Assembly: GCF_030453725.1 (NCBI RefSeq) | Contig: NZ_JAKDJU010000010.1 | Span: 1 to 38,335 of the forward strand | Source: Brevibacterium picturae | GTDB lineage: Bacteria; Actinomycetota; Actinomycetes; Actinomycetales; Brevibacteriaceae | Length of the DNA stretch: 38,335 nucleotides | Direction: 5' to 3' | In this document: piece by piece, positions 24,596 to 36,095 of the stretch | Layout: each line of letters opens with the position of its first letter | Position numbering within the stretch: position 1 is the stretch's first letter | Made by a program: the position numbers and the translations under genes | Notes under the pieces: generated by a model | What the model was told of the DNA's origin: nothing | The model's database searches: none | The model's input: only the letters and a program-made list of their open reading frames with translations

Positions 24596-26059
24596 TCAGA
24601 ATGGGTATGGGGCAATCTGGGAGCGCATCGTCACCCACTGGGTTTCGGTGAAGGCTTCGATGTTGGCCTCCGCTCCACCGAAGCGGGACCCGTTCCCGGA
24701 GTCCTTCGTGCCGCCGAAGGGCACGTTCGCCTCATCGGAGACGGTCTGCTCATTGATGTGGATCTTGCCGGTGTCGACGAGGTCGGCCAGCTCGATGGCC
24801 GTGCCCACATCGCCGAGGATGCCCACGGACAGCCCGTAAACGCTTGAGTTGACGAGCTCCGCGGCTTCTTCGAGGGTCGAGAAGCGGCTCACAGGCGCTA
24901 CAGGTCCGAAGATCTCCTGCGTCCAGGCCGGGTTCGAGGGGCTCAGATCCGCCAACACCGTCGGTGGCACGAATGCTCCTTCACCGGTTCCTCCGGCGAC
25001 GAGTCGTGCACCGTCGGCCTGCGCCTTGTCGATGATGTCGCGGATCCGGGTCCGCTGGTTGTCGTCGATGATTGGACCCAGCGCGACCTCCTCGGTGGCG
25101 GGGTTGCCTACGGGCAGGTTCCTGGCACGCTCGGCCAGCTGTTCGACGTATTCGTCGTAGATGGATTCGTGGACGAGGTGGCGACCCGTGGTCATGCAGA
25201 TCTGGCCCTGGTGCATCCAGGAACCGAAGGCTCCCGCCGAGGTGGCCGGACCGACCTCTGCCCCGGGGAGGACGACGAGTGCGTTGTTTCCACCGAGTTC
25301 CAGGTGGCAGCTTTTGAGGAGGCGCCCGGCAGTTTCGCCGACCTTGCGTCCGGCTGCGGTCGACCCGGTGAAGGAGATGACCGAGACCTCAGGAGCAGAG
25401 ACCACGGCTTCGCCGGCTTCCCGACCTCCGGGCAGGACCTGCAGGAGTCCCTCGGGAAGACCCGCCTCGGCGAAGATCCGGGCCAGGCTCACCCCACCGC
25501 AGACCGCGGTGCGCGGGTCCGGCTTGAGCAGGACCGCATTGCCCAGCGCGAGTGCCGGGGCGACCGAGCGGATCGAGAGAATGAGTGGGAAGTTGAAGGG
25601 TGCGATGACTGAGACGACTCCGGCGGGCACCCGGCGAGAGAATGACCAGCGGGGTTCGTTCGAGGTCAGGACCTGGCCCTTGGGGTGGCTGGTCAGGGCG
25701 GAGGATTCGTAGCAGATCTGCTCAGCAGAGCTGACTTCGAGACCTGCCTTGGCGGAAATCCCGCCCGATTCACGGATGATCCAGTCCGAGATCTCCTCGG
25801 CGTGCTCGGCCCACAGTGCGCCGGCCCGGCGGAGGACGGCTGCGCGCTCGGCAGGCGGCGTCTTCGCCCATTCCTTCTGGGCGGCCGCGGCACGGGTTGC
25901 GGCGGCGTTCACGTCATCGGCGTTCGCAGCGCCCAAGCGTCCCAGCGACTGACCTGTTGCGGGTTCGATGACGTCATAGGGCTCGCCTGCACCGTTCGTC
26001 CATGCCCCGGTGAAGATCTTGCCGTGCCACTGGGTGCCTAGGAAACTGTTCTCACTCAT
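24596..26059 (-). CDS. Aldehyde dehydrogenase, benzaldehyde/vanillin dehydrogenase type
   Basis: 487 residues, NAD(P)-dependent. Cofactor and active-site landmarks: APFNFPLILSIRSVAPALA, LLKPDPRTAVCGG, FTGSTAAGRKVGE, CHLELGGNN with the general base Glu, and HQGQICMTTGRHLVHE with the nucleophile Cys about 34 residues later. NEQTVSDEANVPFGGTKDSG is near the end. The LILSIRS and KPDPRTAVCGG patterns are those of XylC-like benzaldehyde dehydrogenases. ATG 26059 has GGGAGA close upstream; the frame is open to 26356, but the extension does not look like protein. The neighbouring AAHS transporter and divergent IclR regulator support an aromatic aldehyde such as benzaldehyde or vanillin, converted to its acid. 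Confidence 0.9.
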   Translation of the reverse strand: MSENSFLGTQWHGKIFTGAWTNGAGEPYDVIEPATGQSLGRLGAANADDVNAAATRAAAAQKEWAKTPPAERAAVLRRAGALWAEHAEEISDWIIRESGGISAKAGLEVSSAEQICYESSALTSHPKGQVLTSNEPRWSFSRRVPAGVVSVIAPFNFPLILSIRSVAPALALGNAVLLKPDPRTAVCGGVSLARIFAEAGLPEGLLQVLPGGREAGEAVVSAPEVSVISFTGSTAAGRKVGETAGRLLKSCHLELGGNNALVVLPGAEVGPATSAGAFGSWMHQGQICMTTGRHLVHESIYDEYVEQLAERARNLPVGNPATEEVALGPIIDDNQRTRIRDIIDKAQADGARLVAGGTGEGAFVPPTVLADLSPSNPAWTQEIFGPVAPVSRFSTLEEAAELVNSSVYGLSVGILGDVGTAIELADLVDTGKIHINEQTVSDEANVPFGGTKDSGNGSRFGGAEANIEAFTETQWVTMRSQIAPYPF

Positions 26060-26244
26060 GTCGTTCTCCCCTATTCCTGCTCTGGTCGGGTCTTGACTGT
26101 GTTGACTTCGATGAGGGGCGATCAGGTGCTTGGCTGCCGCTCCTTCGAGGTCGGCCTTTTCGGGCGCGGGTGATGCACGCGACTGCCACCCTGAACGGCC
26201 ACAATAGTGATGCAGGCCACGGGGAGCCATCGGTGATCCATTGA

Positions 26245-26274
26245 TTGAGAATGCGAGCACTCTATGGCTACGAT
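26245..26274 (+). promoter_or_regulatory. Promoter of a probable leaderless IclR transcript
   Basis: TTGAGA (26245-26250) is separated by 18 bases from TACGAT (26269-26274), both close to consensus. TACGAT ends seven bases before ATG 26282, so transcription would begin at or next to that codon. This supports 26282 as the IclR start and a leaderless mRNA. Confidence 0.6.
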
Positions 26275-26281
26275 TGCGGTC

Positions 26282-27055
26282 ATGGCGAACTCTCAATCGG
26301 GCGATTCCATGATCGATCGGCTGGTCCGAGTCCTCGGCTCGTTCGACCCCGATCATCCGAGCTTAAGCACCGACGAGCTGTCCGAGCGAGCGGGATTGCC
26401 GAAGTCCACGGCGTACCGACTGATCAACGATATGATGCGGCATAATCTGCTCCAGCGCGACCCCAACGGTCGAATCAGGATCGGCGTGGGAATGTGGGAG
26501 CTGTCGAATCGGGCCTCCGACGCCGTCGATCTCGCGACCGTGGCCAGACCCCACATGAGCGCGGTTCACGACTTCGTCGGCGAGAACACCCAGCTGGGCA
26601 TTCTGCGCGAACGCGAGGTCCTCATCATCGAGAGGATGTCGAAGCCGGCAGCGGTCATCCACCGTTCGAAGACAGCCGGGAGACTACCTGCCCATGCCTC
26701 ATCGTGCGGACTGGTGCTGCTCGCTCACGCTCCGAAGCACGTGCGAGAGGCCTACCTGCGCGGACCGCTCGCCGCGATCACCGAGAAGACGACGACCGAT
26801 CCGGCTGTGCTGCGGACGATGCTGACGACGATCCGGACCTATCACTTCGCAGAGCTTGCCGGTCATATCGATGACGGCACCACCGGAATCGCGGTGCCCG
26901 TCTTCGACGGCAACGGGCTGACGATCGCCAGCCTCGGCGTCGTCGTCGACTCCGAGCACCACATCGGAGGGCCGGCGATCATGCAGGCCCTGCGCACCGC
27001 CTCGGCGGGGATTACGAAGGATCTTGAAGCTCGAGGGACGACCGTGGTGGACTGA
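26282..27055 (+). CDS. IclR-family transcriptional regulator
   Basis: 257 residues. An N-terminal winged helix (about 10-70) contains LSTDELSERAGLPKSTAYRL, the IclR DNA-binding signature. The effector domain (about 85-250) includes HRSKTAGRLPAHASSCGLVLLA and TTGIAVPVFDGNG. IclR proteins commonly control aromatic catabolic genes, and this one is divergent from the aldehyde dehydrogenase-AAHS operon, its likely target. A longer start at ATG 26264 is possible, but a promoter at 26245-26274 and the absence of a Shine-Dalgarno sequence favour ATG 26282. It converges with DUF2277, the stops being only five bases apart. Confidence 0.9.
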   Translation: MANSQSGDSMIDRLVRVLGSFDPDHPSLSTDELSERAGLPKSTAYRLINDMMRHNLLQRDPNGRIRIGVGMWELSNRASDAVDLATVARPHMSAVHDFVGENTQLGILREREVLIIERMSKPAAVIHRSKTAGRLPAHASSCGLVLLAHAPKHVREAYLRGPLAAITEKTTTDPAVLRTMLTTIRTYHFAELAGHIDDGTTGIAVPVFDGNGLTIASLGVVVDSEHHIGGPAIMQALRTASAGITKDLEARGTTVVD

Positions 27056-27060
27056 TTGAG

Positions 27061-27324
27061 TCAGGTTCGTGCCGCGAATCTGGCTCGTCGCTTCTCGGCC
27101 TCGACTTCACGATTCTTCGCCGGCGCAGTGGTCACCAACGCGTTGAGAAGATGCTGAGTCGTGTGAGCGATCTCTTCGACGGCCGCTTCGAAGGCCTCGG
27201 CGTTGGCGTGTGACGGCTTCGTCGTGCCCGCGATCTTGCGCACGTACTGCATTGCCGCGGCATGCACTTCGTCCGAGGTGGCATGGGGTTCGAAATTATG
27301 AAGGGTTCTGATGTTCCTGCACAT
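27061..27324 (-). CDS. DUF2277 family small protein
   Basis: 87 residues. It begins MCRNIRTLHNFEPHATSDEV, the strongly conserved start of DUF2277, and continues with AAMQYVRKIAGTTKPSHANA and a helical EEIAHTTQHLL stretch, ending in a basic tail. The function of the family is not known. ATG 27324 has no Shine-Dalgarno sequence; TATCGT ends six bases upstream, so a leaderless mRNA is likely. It is divergent from the alarmone synthetase gene across 84 bases and convergent with the IclR gene. Confidence 0.88.
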   Translation of the reverse strand: MCRNIRTLHNFEPHATSDEVHAAAMQYVRKIAGTTKPSHANAEAFEAAVEEIAHTTQHLLNALVTTAPAKNREVEAEKRRARFAART

Positions 27325-27330
27325 GATCCA

Positions 27331-27336
27331 ACGATA
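27331..27336 (-). promoter_or_regulatory. -10 hexamer of a probable leaderless DUF2277 transcript
   Basis: TATCGT on the minus strand ends six bases before ATG 27324. No ribosome binding site is present. A good -35 was not found. Confidence 0.4.
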
Positions 27337-27408
27337 CGCCGCAGTGCTGACATGGACAGAGAAGCGCCGAGGATACACTGACACAGGACACCCAGACACT
27401 GGAGAATC

Positions 27409-28152
27409 ATGACCGAACGACAACAGCTCCCAAACATGGCCTTGACGCCGAATCAGGTGGCGAGCGTGCGATCGCTGCGGCACGACTTCTCGTTGCTGCT
27501 CATGCAGCATCGCTTCGTCATCGACGAGCTGCTGACCAAGATCTCGATTCTGCGTGAAGAGTCCTTCCACACGCACAGCTACAATCCGATCGAACACATC
27601 ACCTCGAGGGTGAAGTCGCCGCAGAGCCTGCTCGAGAAGGTCAATCGCCGGCAGCTTCCACTCGACGTCGCGACGATCCGCTCGAAGATCACCGACATCG
27701 CGGGCATCCGCATCACCTGCAGCTTCATCGCCGATACCTATCACGTGCTCGACATGCTGACCTCGCAGAATGATGTTCGGATCGTAGAGATCAAGGACTA
27801 CATCGCCAACCCGAAGCCCAATGGCTACAAGAGCCTCCATGCGATCCTCGAAGTGCCCGTCTTCCTCAATGGGGGCCCGACACCGGTGATCTGCGAAGTC
27901 CAGATCCGGACCATCGCCATGGACTTCTGGGCCAGCCTCGAGCACAAGATCCACTACAAATTCTCGGGTGAAGTTCCGGAGCGGCTCATCGAGGAGCTCA
28001 CCCAGACCGCTGAGGTGGCCAGCCAGCTCGATCGCCGGATGGAGCAGCTGCACGCCGAGGTCCATGACAGCGAGCCCAGCAGCACTGCCGGCGAGGATTT
28101 CGATGAGGAAGCAATGCGGATTCTGTGGGAGCTGAGCTCACGGCAGGAATGA
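27409..28152 (+). CDS. Small alarmone synthetase (RelA/SpoT synthetase domain, RelP/RelQ/YjbM-like)
   Basis: 247 residues with only the (p)ppGpp synthetase domain, making ppGpp or pppGpp from GDP/GTP and ATP. Visible motifs are ITSRVKSPQSLLEK, IRSKITDIAGIRI with the ATP-site basic residues, IKDYIANPKPNGYKSLH (GTP-binding Tyr region) and EVQIRTIAMDFWASLEHKIHYK. There is no N-terminal HD hydrolase and no TGS or ACT domain, unlike the long Rel enzyme. A helical C-terminal tail (about 195-247) fits tetramer formation in this class. GGAG lies just before ATG 27409, and TACACT at 27374-27379 is a possible -10. The stop lies three bases from the convergent reductase stop. Confidence 0.92.
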   Translation: MTERQQLPNMALTPNQVASVRSLRHDFSLLLMQHRFVIDELLTKISILREESFHTHSYNPIEHITSRVKSPQSLLEKVNRRQLPLDVATIRSKITDIAGIRITCSFIADTYHVLDMLTSQNDVRIVEIKDYIANPKPNGYKSLHAILEVPVFLNGGPTPVICEVQIRTIAMDFWASLEHKIHYKFSGEVPERLIEELTQTAEVASQLDRRMEQLHAEVHDSEPSSTAGEDFDEEAMRILWELSSRQE

Positions 28153-28155
28153 GAC

Positions 28156-28716
28156 CTATCGCTTCGGACGATAGGTGCGCACGAAGGCCTCCCTGTTCGC
28201 CTCATCGATCTCGACGAGTTCCCAAACGATGCGCCTGCCGCCGGGAACATCGAAGATCCTGGTGCCGTCGCCGAGGAAGACCGGGGCGACGAAGACCTGC
28301 ATCTCGTCGATGAGATCGACGTCAAGAGCCTGCCGGGCGATGTCGGCGCTGATGATCTGGATATCGCGATCACCGGCAATGGGCTGGGCCCGGTCGACCG
28401 CCTCGGCGATGGAGCAGTTCATGGCGGTGACGTTCGGATCGTCGGCGAGCTCCTCGGGACGGTGGGTGAGGATGAACTCGGTGCCCGACCACGCTCCCCC
28501 ATAGGCGGCCGACGTCAGCTCGTCCCGCTCATCTGCCTGGTCCTTGGCAGCGTCATAGCCGCGGCGGCCGGAGATGATGACGGCAACCTTGGCCGCAAGG
28601 TCCTCGACCGTGCCCTCAGCCAGCGAGCCGAGGCCGGACATCCAGGACATATCGTGATCCGGGCCGGTGATGAACCCGTCGAGCGAACTTGTGAAACCCC
28701 ATGTGACCCTGCCCAT
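28156..28716 (-). CDS. Dihydrofolate reductase / RibD C-terminal domain family protein
   Basis: 186 residues. The N-terminus MGRVTWGFTSSLDGFITGPD is the typical first strand and loop of the RibD-C/DHFR-like family. It is followed by VAVIISGRRGYD, FILTHRP and an IQIISADIARQAL segment, and then DEMQVFVAPVFLGDGTRIFD. These proteins are NADPH-binding reductases of uncertain substrate; they are not the essential folate enzyme. ATG 28716 is preferred because AGGAGG lies four bases before it; the GTG at 28719 would be too close. Neighbouring genes give no hint of the substrate. Confidence 0.88.
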   Translation of the reverse strand: MGRVTWGFTSSLDGFITGPDHDMSWMSGLGSLAEGTVEDLAAKVAVIISGRRGYDAAKDQADERDELTSAAYGGAWSGTEFILTHRPEELADDPNVTAMNCSIAEAVDRAQPIAGDRDIQIISADIARQALDVDLIDEMQVFVAPVFLGDGTRIFDVPGGRRIVWELVEIDEANREAFVRTYRPKR

Positions 28717-28745
28717 CACCCCTCCTTGAGCTGCGCGGCTGGAGA

Positions 28746-29060
28746 TCAGTCGGCGAAACGGTCAAACGCCTCAATCAGGCGGGAGGCGATGTCGTCGACG
28801 GTTTCACCACTTCGCAGCGGAGTCAAGGTCTGATCCGGAGTCGCGATCATCCACTGAACCACGCTCTTGTCCCTCACCCAGGCAAACATGATGCTGCGGT
28901 CTCGCGACAGCTGAAGCTTCACTCCGACGGCGGGCGATCCGCTCATGTGCGATACGTGCTCGGAGAGATCGGGCCGTTGCTGCTTGATCGAGCTCAGCAC
29001 TCTGTTGACGAGCATGGTGTGGTTGATTGCGTCCATTTCCAGACCTGTTGGAATATTCAT
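28746..29060 (-). CDS. Small protein of unknown function
   Basis: 104 residues from ATG 29060; not recognised. It is mixed alpha/beta in appearance, with AVGVKLQLSRDRSIMFAWVR and SVVQWMIATPD as probable strands and a terminal helix ASRLIEAFDRF. No signal peptide or membrane helix. The frame runs up to 29111, but TAACGT ends seven bases before ATG 29060, which suggests a leaderless start there; ATG 29036 is another option. It is divergent from the restriction-modification genes and has no visible link with them. Confidence 0.5.
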   Translation of the reverse strand: MNIPTGLEMDAINHTMLVNRVLSSIKQQRPDLSEHVSHMSGSPAVGVKLQLSRDRSIMFAWVRDKSVVQWMIATPDQTLTPLRSGETVDDIASRLIEAFDRFAD

Positions 29061-29067
29061 GTGGTGG

Positions 29068-29073
29068 ACGTTA
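29068..29073 (-). promoter_or_regulatory. Possible -10 hexamer of the small unknown gene
   Basis: TAACGT on the minus strand ends seven bases before ATG 29060, matching the leaderless pattern seen for other genes of the window. No -35 was recognised. Confidence 0.3.
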
Positions 29074-29131
29074 CCGGGATGTGCTGACACGGCCGGGCCC
29101 GCTCGGTTCATTCCCTGTCAGGGTTCTTCGA

Positions 29132-29137
29132 TATGCT
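29132..29137 (+). promoter_or_regulatory. -10 hexamer of a probable leaderless hsdM transcript
   Basis: TATGCT ends seven bases before GTG 29145. The ATG that would be the longest hsdM start lies inside this hexamer, which argues against using it. No Shine-Dalgarno sequence or clear -35 was seen. Confidence 0.4.
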
Positions 29138-29144
29138 CAGTCAT

Positions 29145-30605
29145 GTGATTACAGGTGATGTGAAGAACAAGGTCGATCAGATTTGGAACTCCTTCTGGTC
29201 AGGTGGGATCTCCAATCCCCTCGAGGTGATCGAGCAGATCACCTACCTTCTGTTCATCCGTCGACTCGACGAACTCGAAACGCACGCGGAGTCTCGGGCC
29301 AGCTTCACGGGCAAGTCACTCGAGAATCCGACCTTCGGCCCCGGTGAGCAGGACTTCCGGTGGAGCCGTCTGCGAAACCTCGAGCCCGAGGTGATGTACG
29401 ACGTCGTCTCCGATGGGGTCTTCCCTTTCCTGCGGAAGCTTGGCGGAGACGGATCCACCTACGGTGGGCACATGCGTGATGCGCGCTTCACCGTCCCCAG
29501 CGCCCACCTCCTGTCGAAGGTCGTCGACCTACTCAGCGACATCCCGATGGACAAGCGCGACACCAACGGCGACCTCTACGAGTATCTGCTCTCCCAGATT
29601 TCGAGCTCGGGGACGAACGGGCAGTTCCGCACGCCCCGACACATCATTGATCTCATGGTCAAGATGAGCGCACCGAGGCCGGACGACGAGATCTGCGACC
29701 CTGCTTGCGGTACTGCTGGCTTCCTCGTCTCTGCTTCGGAACAGTTACGGCACTCCCACCCCGAGGTATTCACCAATAAAGAGCAGCGGCACTTCTTCCA
29801 TAACAGCATGTTCCACGGGTACGACTTCGACTCGACGATGCTGCGCATCGGCAGCATGAACATGATGCTGCACGGCATCGAGCAGCCCGACATCCGCTAC
29901 CGAGATTCCCTGGCGGAGAACGTCAGCGCCGAGGCGGAGAAATACACGCTAATCCTCGCCAATCCCCCATTCGCCGGCTCCCTCGACTACGAGGCCATGT
30001 CGCAGGATCTGCAGCGCGTGGTGAAGACAAAGAAGACCGAGCTCCTGTTTCTTGCTCTGTTCCTCAAATTGCTCAAGCCCGGCGGTCGCGCTGCGGTCAT
30101 CGTCCCGGACGGTGTGCTGTTCGGCTCGAGCAAGGCACACAAAGAACTGCGGCGGACGCTCGTCGAGGAGCAAAAGCTCGACGGTGTCGTGAAGCTGCCC
30201 AGCGGTGTATTCAAACCCTATGCCGGTGTGTCCACGGCCATCCTGTTCTTCACAAAGACGAATTCCGGTGGCACGGAAAACGTGTGGTTCTATGATGTCC
30301 AAGCCGATGGGTTCAGTCTCGACGACAAGCGGAATCCAGTCGATGCGAATGATCTGCCGCAGGTGCTGGAGCGATGGGCTGAGCGCAATGGTTCGGAGAA
30401 GGACCGTGCGCGAACCGAGAAGTCGTTCGCGGTCCCCAAGTCCGAGATCGCCGAGCAGGGATACGACCTCTCGATCAACCGCTACAAGGAGATCGAATAC
30501 GAGGAGGTCGAGCATCGTGCACCTCTAGATATCATTACTGACGTCGAGAAGCTCGACGCCGAAATCGCCAAGGACCTGGCCGAGTTGAAGGCGATGCTGT
30601 CATGA
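29145..30605 (+). CDS. hsdM: Type I restriction-modification DNA methyltransferase subunit
   Basis: 486 residues from GTG 29145. It transfers a methyl group from S-adenosylmethionine to adenine at the site chosen by HsdS. The N-terminal helical domain (ISNPLEVIEQITYLLFIRRLDE) precedes the methyltransferase core: SAM motif DPACGTAGFLVSA (about 185) and catalytic ANPPFAGSLDY (about 273, the N-P-P-F motif). QFRTPRHIIDLMV lies just before the SAM motif. The product starting VITGDVKNKVDQIWNSFWSGG fits family starts, while the ATG at 29133 lies in a likely -10 element. It overlaps hsdS by four bases (ATGA). All key residues are present, so the enzyme should be active. Confidence 0.95.
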   Translation: MITGDVKNKVDQIWNSFWSGGISNPLEVIEQITYLLFIRRLDELETHAESRASFTGKSLENPTFGPGEQDFRWSRLRNLEPEVMYDVVSDGVFPFLRKLGGDGSTYGGHMRDARFTVPSAHLLSKVVDLLSDIPMDKRDTNGDLYEYLLSQISSSGTNGQFRTPRHIIDLMVKMSAPRPDDEICDPACGTAGFLVSASEQLRHSHPEVFTNKEQRHFFHNSMFHGYDFDSTMLRIGSMNMMLHGIEQPDIRYRDSLAENVSAEAEKYTLILANPPFAGSLDYEAMSQDLQRVVKTKKTELLFLALFLKLLKPGGRAAVIVPDGVLFGSSKAHKELRRTLVEEQKLDGVVKLPSGVFKPYAGVSTAILFFTKTNSGGTENVWFYDVQADGFSLDDKRNPVDANDLPQVLERWAERNGSEKDRARTEKSFAVPKSEIAEQGYDLSINRYKEIEYEEVEHRAPLDIITDVEKLDAEIAKDLAELKAMLS

Positions 30606-31753
30606 AGATGGCACCGTTGGGGGATGTTGCCGAGTTTGCAAGCGGGGGCACTCCGGATCGCAAAAATGAGTCCTTTTACCAAGGAGAGATTCCTTGGATC
30701 ACAGGGGCAGACATCGATGACGAAGGACATGTACGCGCTCGGCACCACATCACCGAGCATGCAGTTCAGAAGTCGGCCACCAAAATTACAAGAAAGAACA
30801 GCCTACTGCTCGTCACCCGGACTTCAGTCGGAAAGACCCTAATACCTCCACACCCGGTCTCTTTCAGCCAAGATTTAACCGCGATCAGCCCCTGCGACAA
30901 CCTTGACCTCAAATATCTATCTCGTTTTCTGCAGAGCAGATCTCAGTATTTCGAACAGCATTCAAGAGGCGCAACAATTAAAGGAGTCACACGGCAGGTC
31001 GTCGAAGACCTGCGCATCCCCTTGCCTCCCCTCGACGAACAACGCCGAATTGCCGCGATCCTCGACAAAGCTGACGCCATCAGCCAAAAGCGCCGCCAAG
31101 CCACCGCCCACTTGGAAACCCTGACCCAGTCCATCTTCCACGAGATGTTTGGAGCACCCGGCGAGTGGACTTCTCGCTGGAATTCCGCAACGGTCGGTGA
31201 TTTAGCATTTCGCATCACTGATGGCGCACACCATACCCCAAAAAGACAATCGAGCGGAGTTCCGCTGCTCTCAGCTCGAAATATACGAAATGGATGGATA
31301 GACTTTGACAATACGGATTTTGTCGGTCAGGAAGAATATGATCGCTTAAAGAAGCGAGTGGACCCTGAACGTGGAGATATACTTTTATCATGCTCGGGAA
31401 CTATCGGCCGAGTCGCAACTATAACTGTACCTGTCTCTATTGCGCTAGTAAGAAGCGTTGCCTTAATACGCCCACTTGATTCTGTAAATACCACTTTCCT
31501 GGCCGCGCTCTTATCGAGCTATACCTTGCAACGAGAAATGCACCGCCAAGCCAATTCATCCGCGCAAGCCAACCTATTTCAAAATCAGATCAGTCGACTT
31601 CCAGCGTTTATACCCCCCGAAAACCTTCAAGCAAGCTTCGCGCATCAGACGTCCCGACTAGTCGATGCCCGAATCAAATTGACGAACTTAAAAGAACAAT
31701 CCGATGCACTGTTCACCTCCCTCCAGTCCCGAGCCTTCCGAGGTGAACTATGA
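30602..31753 (+). CDS. hsdS: Type I restriction-modification specificity subunit
   Basis: 383 residues with two target recognition domains and two spacer helices. The first domain (about 1-135) starts APLGDVAEFASGGTP; the first conserved region (about 138-185) reads IPLPPLDEQRRIAAILDKAD. The second domain covers about 190-345 (starting SATVGDLAFRITDGAHHTP), and the end has the matching helix NLKEQSDALFTSL. It decides the two half-sites of the bipartite recognition sequence. Both target domains are clearly richer in A and T than the surrounding genes, while the central conserved helix is not, as expected when recognition domains are exchanged by recombination. The start overlaps hsdM (ATGA). 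Confidence 0.93.
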   Translation: MKMAPLGDVAEFASGGTPDRKNESFYQGEIPWITGADIDDEGHVRARHHITEHAVQKSATKITRKNSLLLVTRTSVGKTLIPPHPVSFSQDLTAISPCDNLDLKYLSRFLQSRSQYFEQHSRGATIKGVTRQVVEDLRIPLPPLDEQRRIAAILDKADAISQKRRQATAHLETLTQSIFHEMFGAPGEWTSRWNSATVGDLAFRITDGAHHTPKRQSSGVPLLSARNIRNGWIDFDNTDFVGQEEYDRLKKRVDPERGDILLSCSGTIGRVATITVPVSIALVRSVALIRPLDSVNTTFLAALLSSYTLQREMHRQANSSAQANLFQNQISRLPAFIPPENLQASFAHQTSRLVDARIKLTNLKEQSDALFTSLQSRAFRGEL

Positions 31754-31894
31754 CGCGGGCTCTACACCTTCAATCGCGAATTGCCGGATTTCGCCACCGT
31801 CGTCACCCTCATGTCCGTCCGACCTGGCAAGATGGGAACTACACCAGCAATCGACGCTGATCACAGCAGGCGCACTGCCGCGTAGGAGGGGACG

Positions 31895-35302
<3,408 letters not shown>

Positions 35303-35338
35303 CAAATGATGCTCATCAACTGAGGGAGTTGACAGTAC

Positions 35339-35998
35339 ATGGAAATGGGTTGGAATCCCGACACAGTCATCGCCTTCGCTACGTGCGTGGCTGCGGCTGC
35401 AGCCATCGTTGCCGGAATATTCGCCGCACGCTCGTTCGTGGAGATGAAGAAGCAGGCAAGTGAGGCCGAGCAGCAAACCGCTCATGCTCGACGGCAGGCC
35501 GAGCAATCGGAGAAGCAGACTGAAGAGGCGCGTGCGCAATCCAAAGCGGTAGCCGAACAGCTCGAGTGGGCCCGCGTCGACAGAGAGCGTGCTCAAGCTG
35601 AATCCGTGGCGGCATGGACAGAGTCCGTCGGCAATGATCTTGTCGTTGTCGTCCAGAACCAATCGCTGACGCCAATATTCGATGTGCGCCTGGCGACTTG
35701 TCTAGGCACGGACAACCGACCAAAGCGCTACTACGCAGCACGGAAGACAGTTCTGCCTCCGTCGAAGGACGACGGTCACAAACTAGCTCCCGCCACTGCC
35801 ACGATCATGAACCTTGAGGACTGGCGCAAAAAGCACCCGAAAAACCCGTTGCCAAGGGTCGACCTGATTTTTAAGGACAAGTATGGAATCGAATGGCAAC
35901 GACACTGGGACGGCCAATTGCATCCATACGAGTCCGAGCAACCCTTCCCCACCGAATGGTTGAAAGCAGATGGAACCTCGCTGACTGCAACCCCATAG
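35339..35998 (+). CDS. Membrane-anchored coiled-coil protein of unknown function behind hsdR
   Basis: 219 residues; not recognised. A single transmembrane helix (about 9-30, DTVIAFATCVAAAAAIVAGI) is followed by a basic residue pattern that places the rest inside the cell. A coiled coil rich in Glu, Gln, Lys and Ala runs from about 33 to 88 (QASEAEQQTAHARRQAEQ). The C-terminal domain (about 90-219) looks beta-rich: DLVVVVQNQSLTPIFDVRL, a TATIMNLEDW segment and RVDLIFKDKYGIEWQRHW. GAGGGAG lies about ten bases before ATG 35339, and the hsdR stop is only 36 bases away, so co-transcription with the restriction genes is likely. Similar anchored coiled-coil proteins with a C-terminal domain like this are seen as stand-alone genes, so the link to defence is only suggested by position. 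Confidence 0.75.
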   Translation: MEMGWNPDTVIAFATCVAAAAAIVAGIFAARSFVEMKKQASEAEQQTAHARRQAEQSEKQTEEARAQSKAVAEQLEWARVDRERAQAESVAAWTESVGNDLVVVVQNQSLTPIFDVRLATCLGTDNRPKRYYAARKTVLPPSKDDGHKLAPATATIMNLEDWRKKHPKNPLPRVDLIFKDKYGIEWQRHWDGQLHPYESEQPFPTEWLKADGTSLTATP

Positions 35999-36095
35999 GT
36001 GATCAAACAGACGGAATTTCGGCCAACAGTGCGCCGTTACACCTGCTGAGAGCCACAGAGTATGGCTCGTCGGAAAACGGAAGAAGGTCATCACA

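Noticed and set aside
31754..31894. A small gene between hsdS and hsdR
   Set aside because: No start with a ribosome binding site and no protein-like frame was found in the 141-base gap; the short open frame across it runs into hsdR and looks random.
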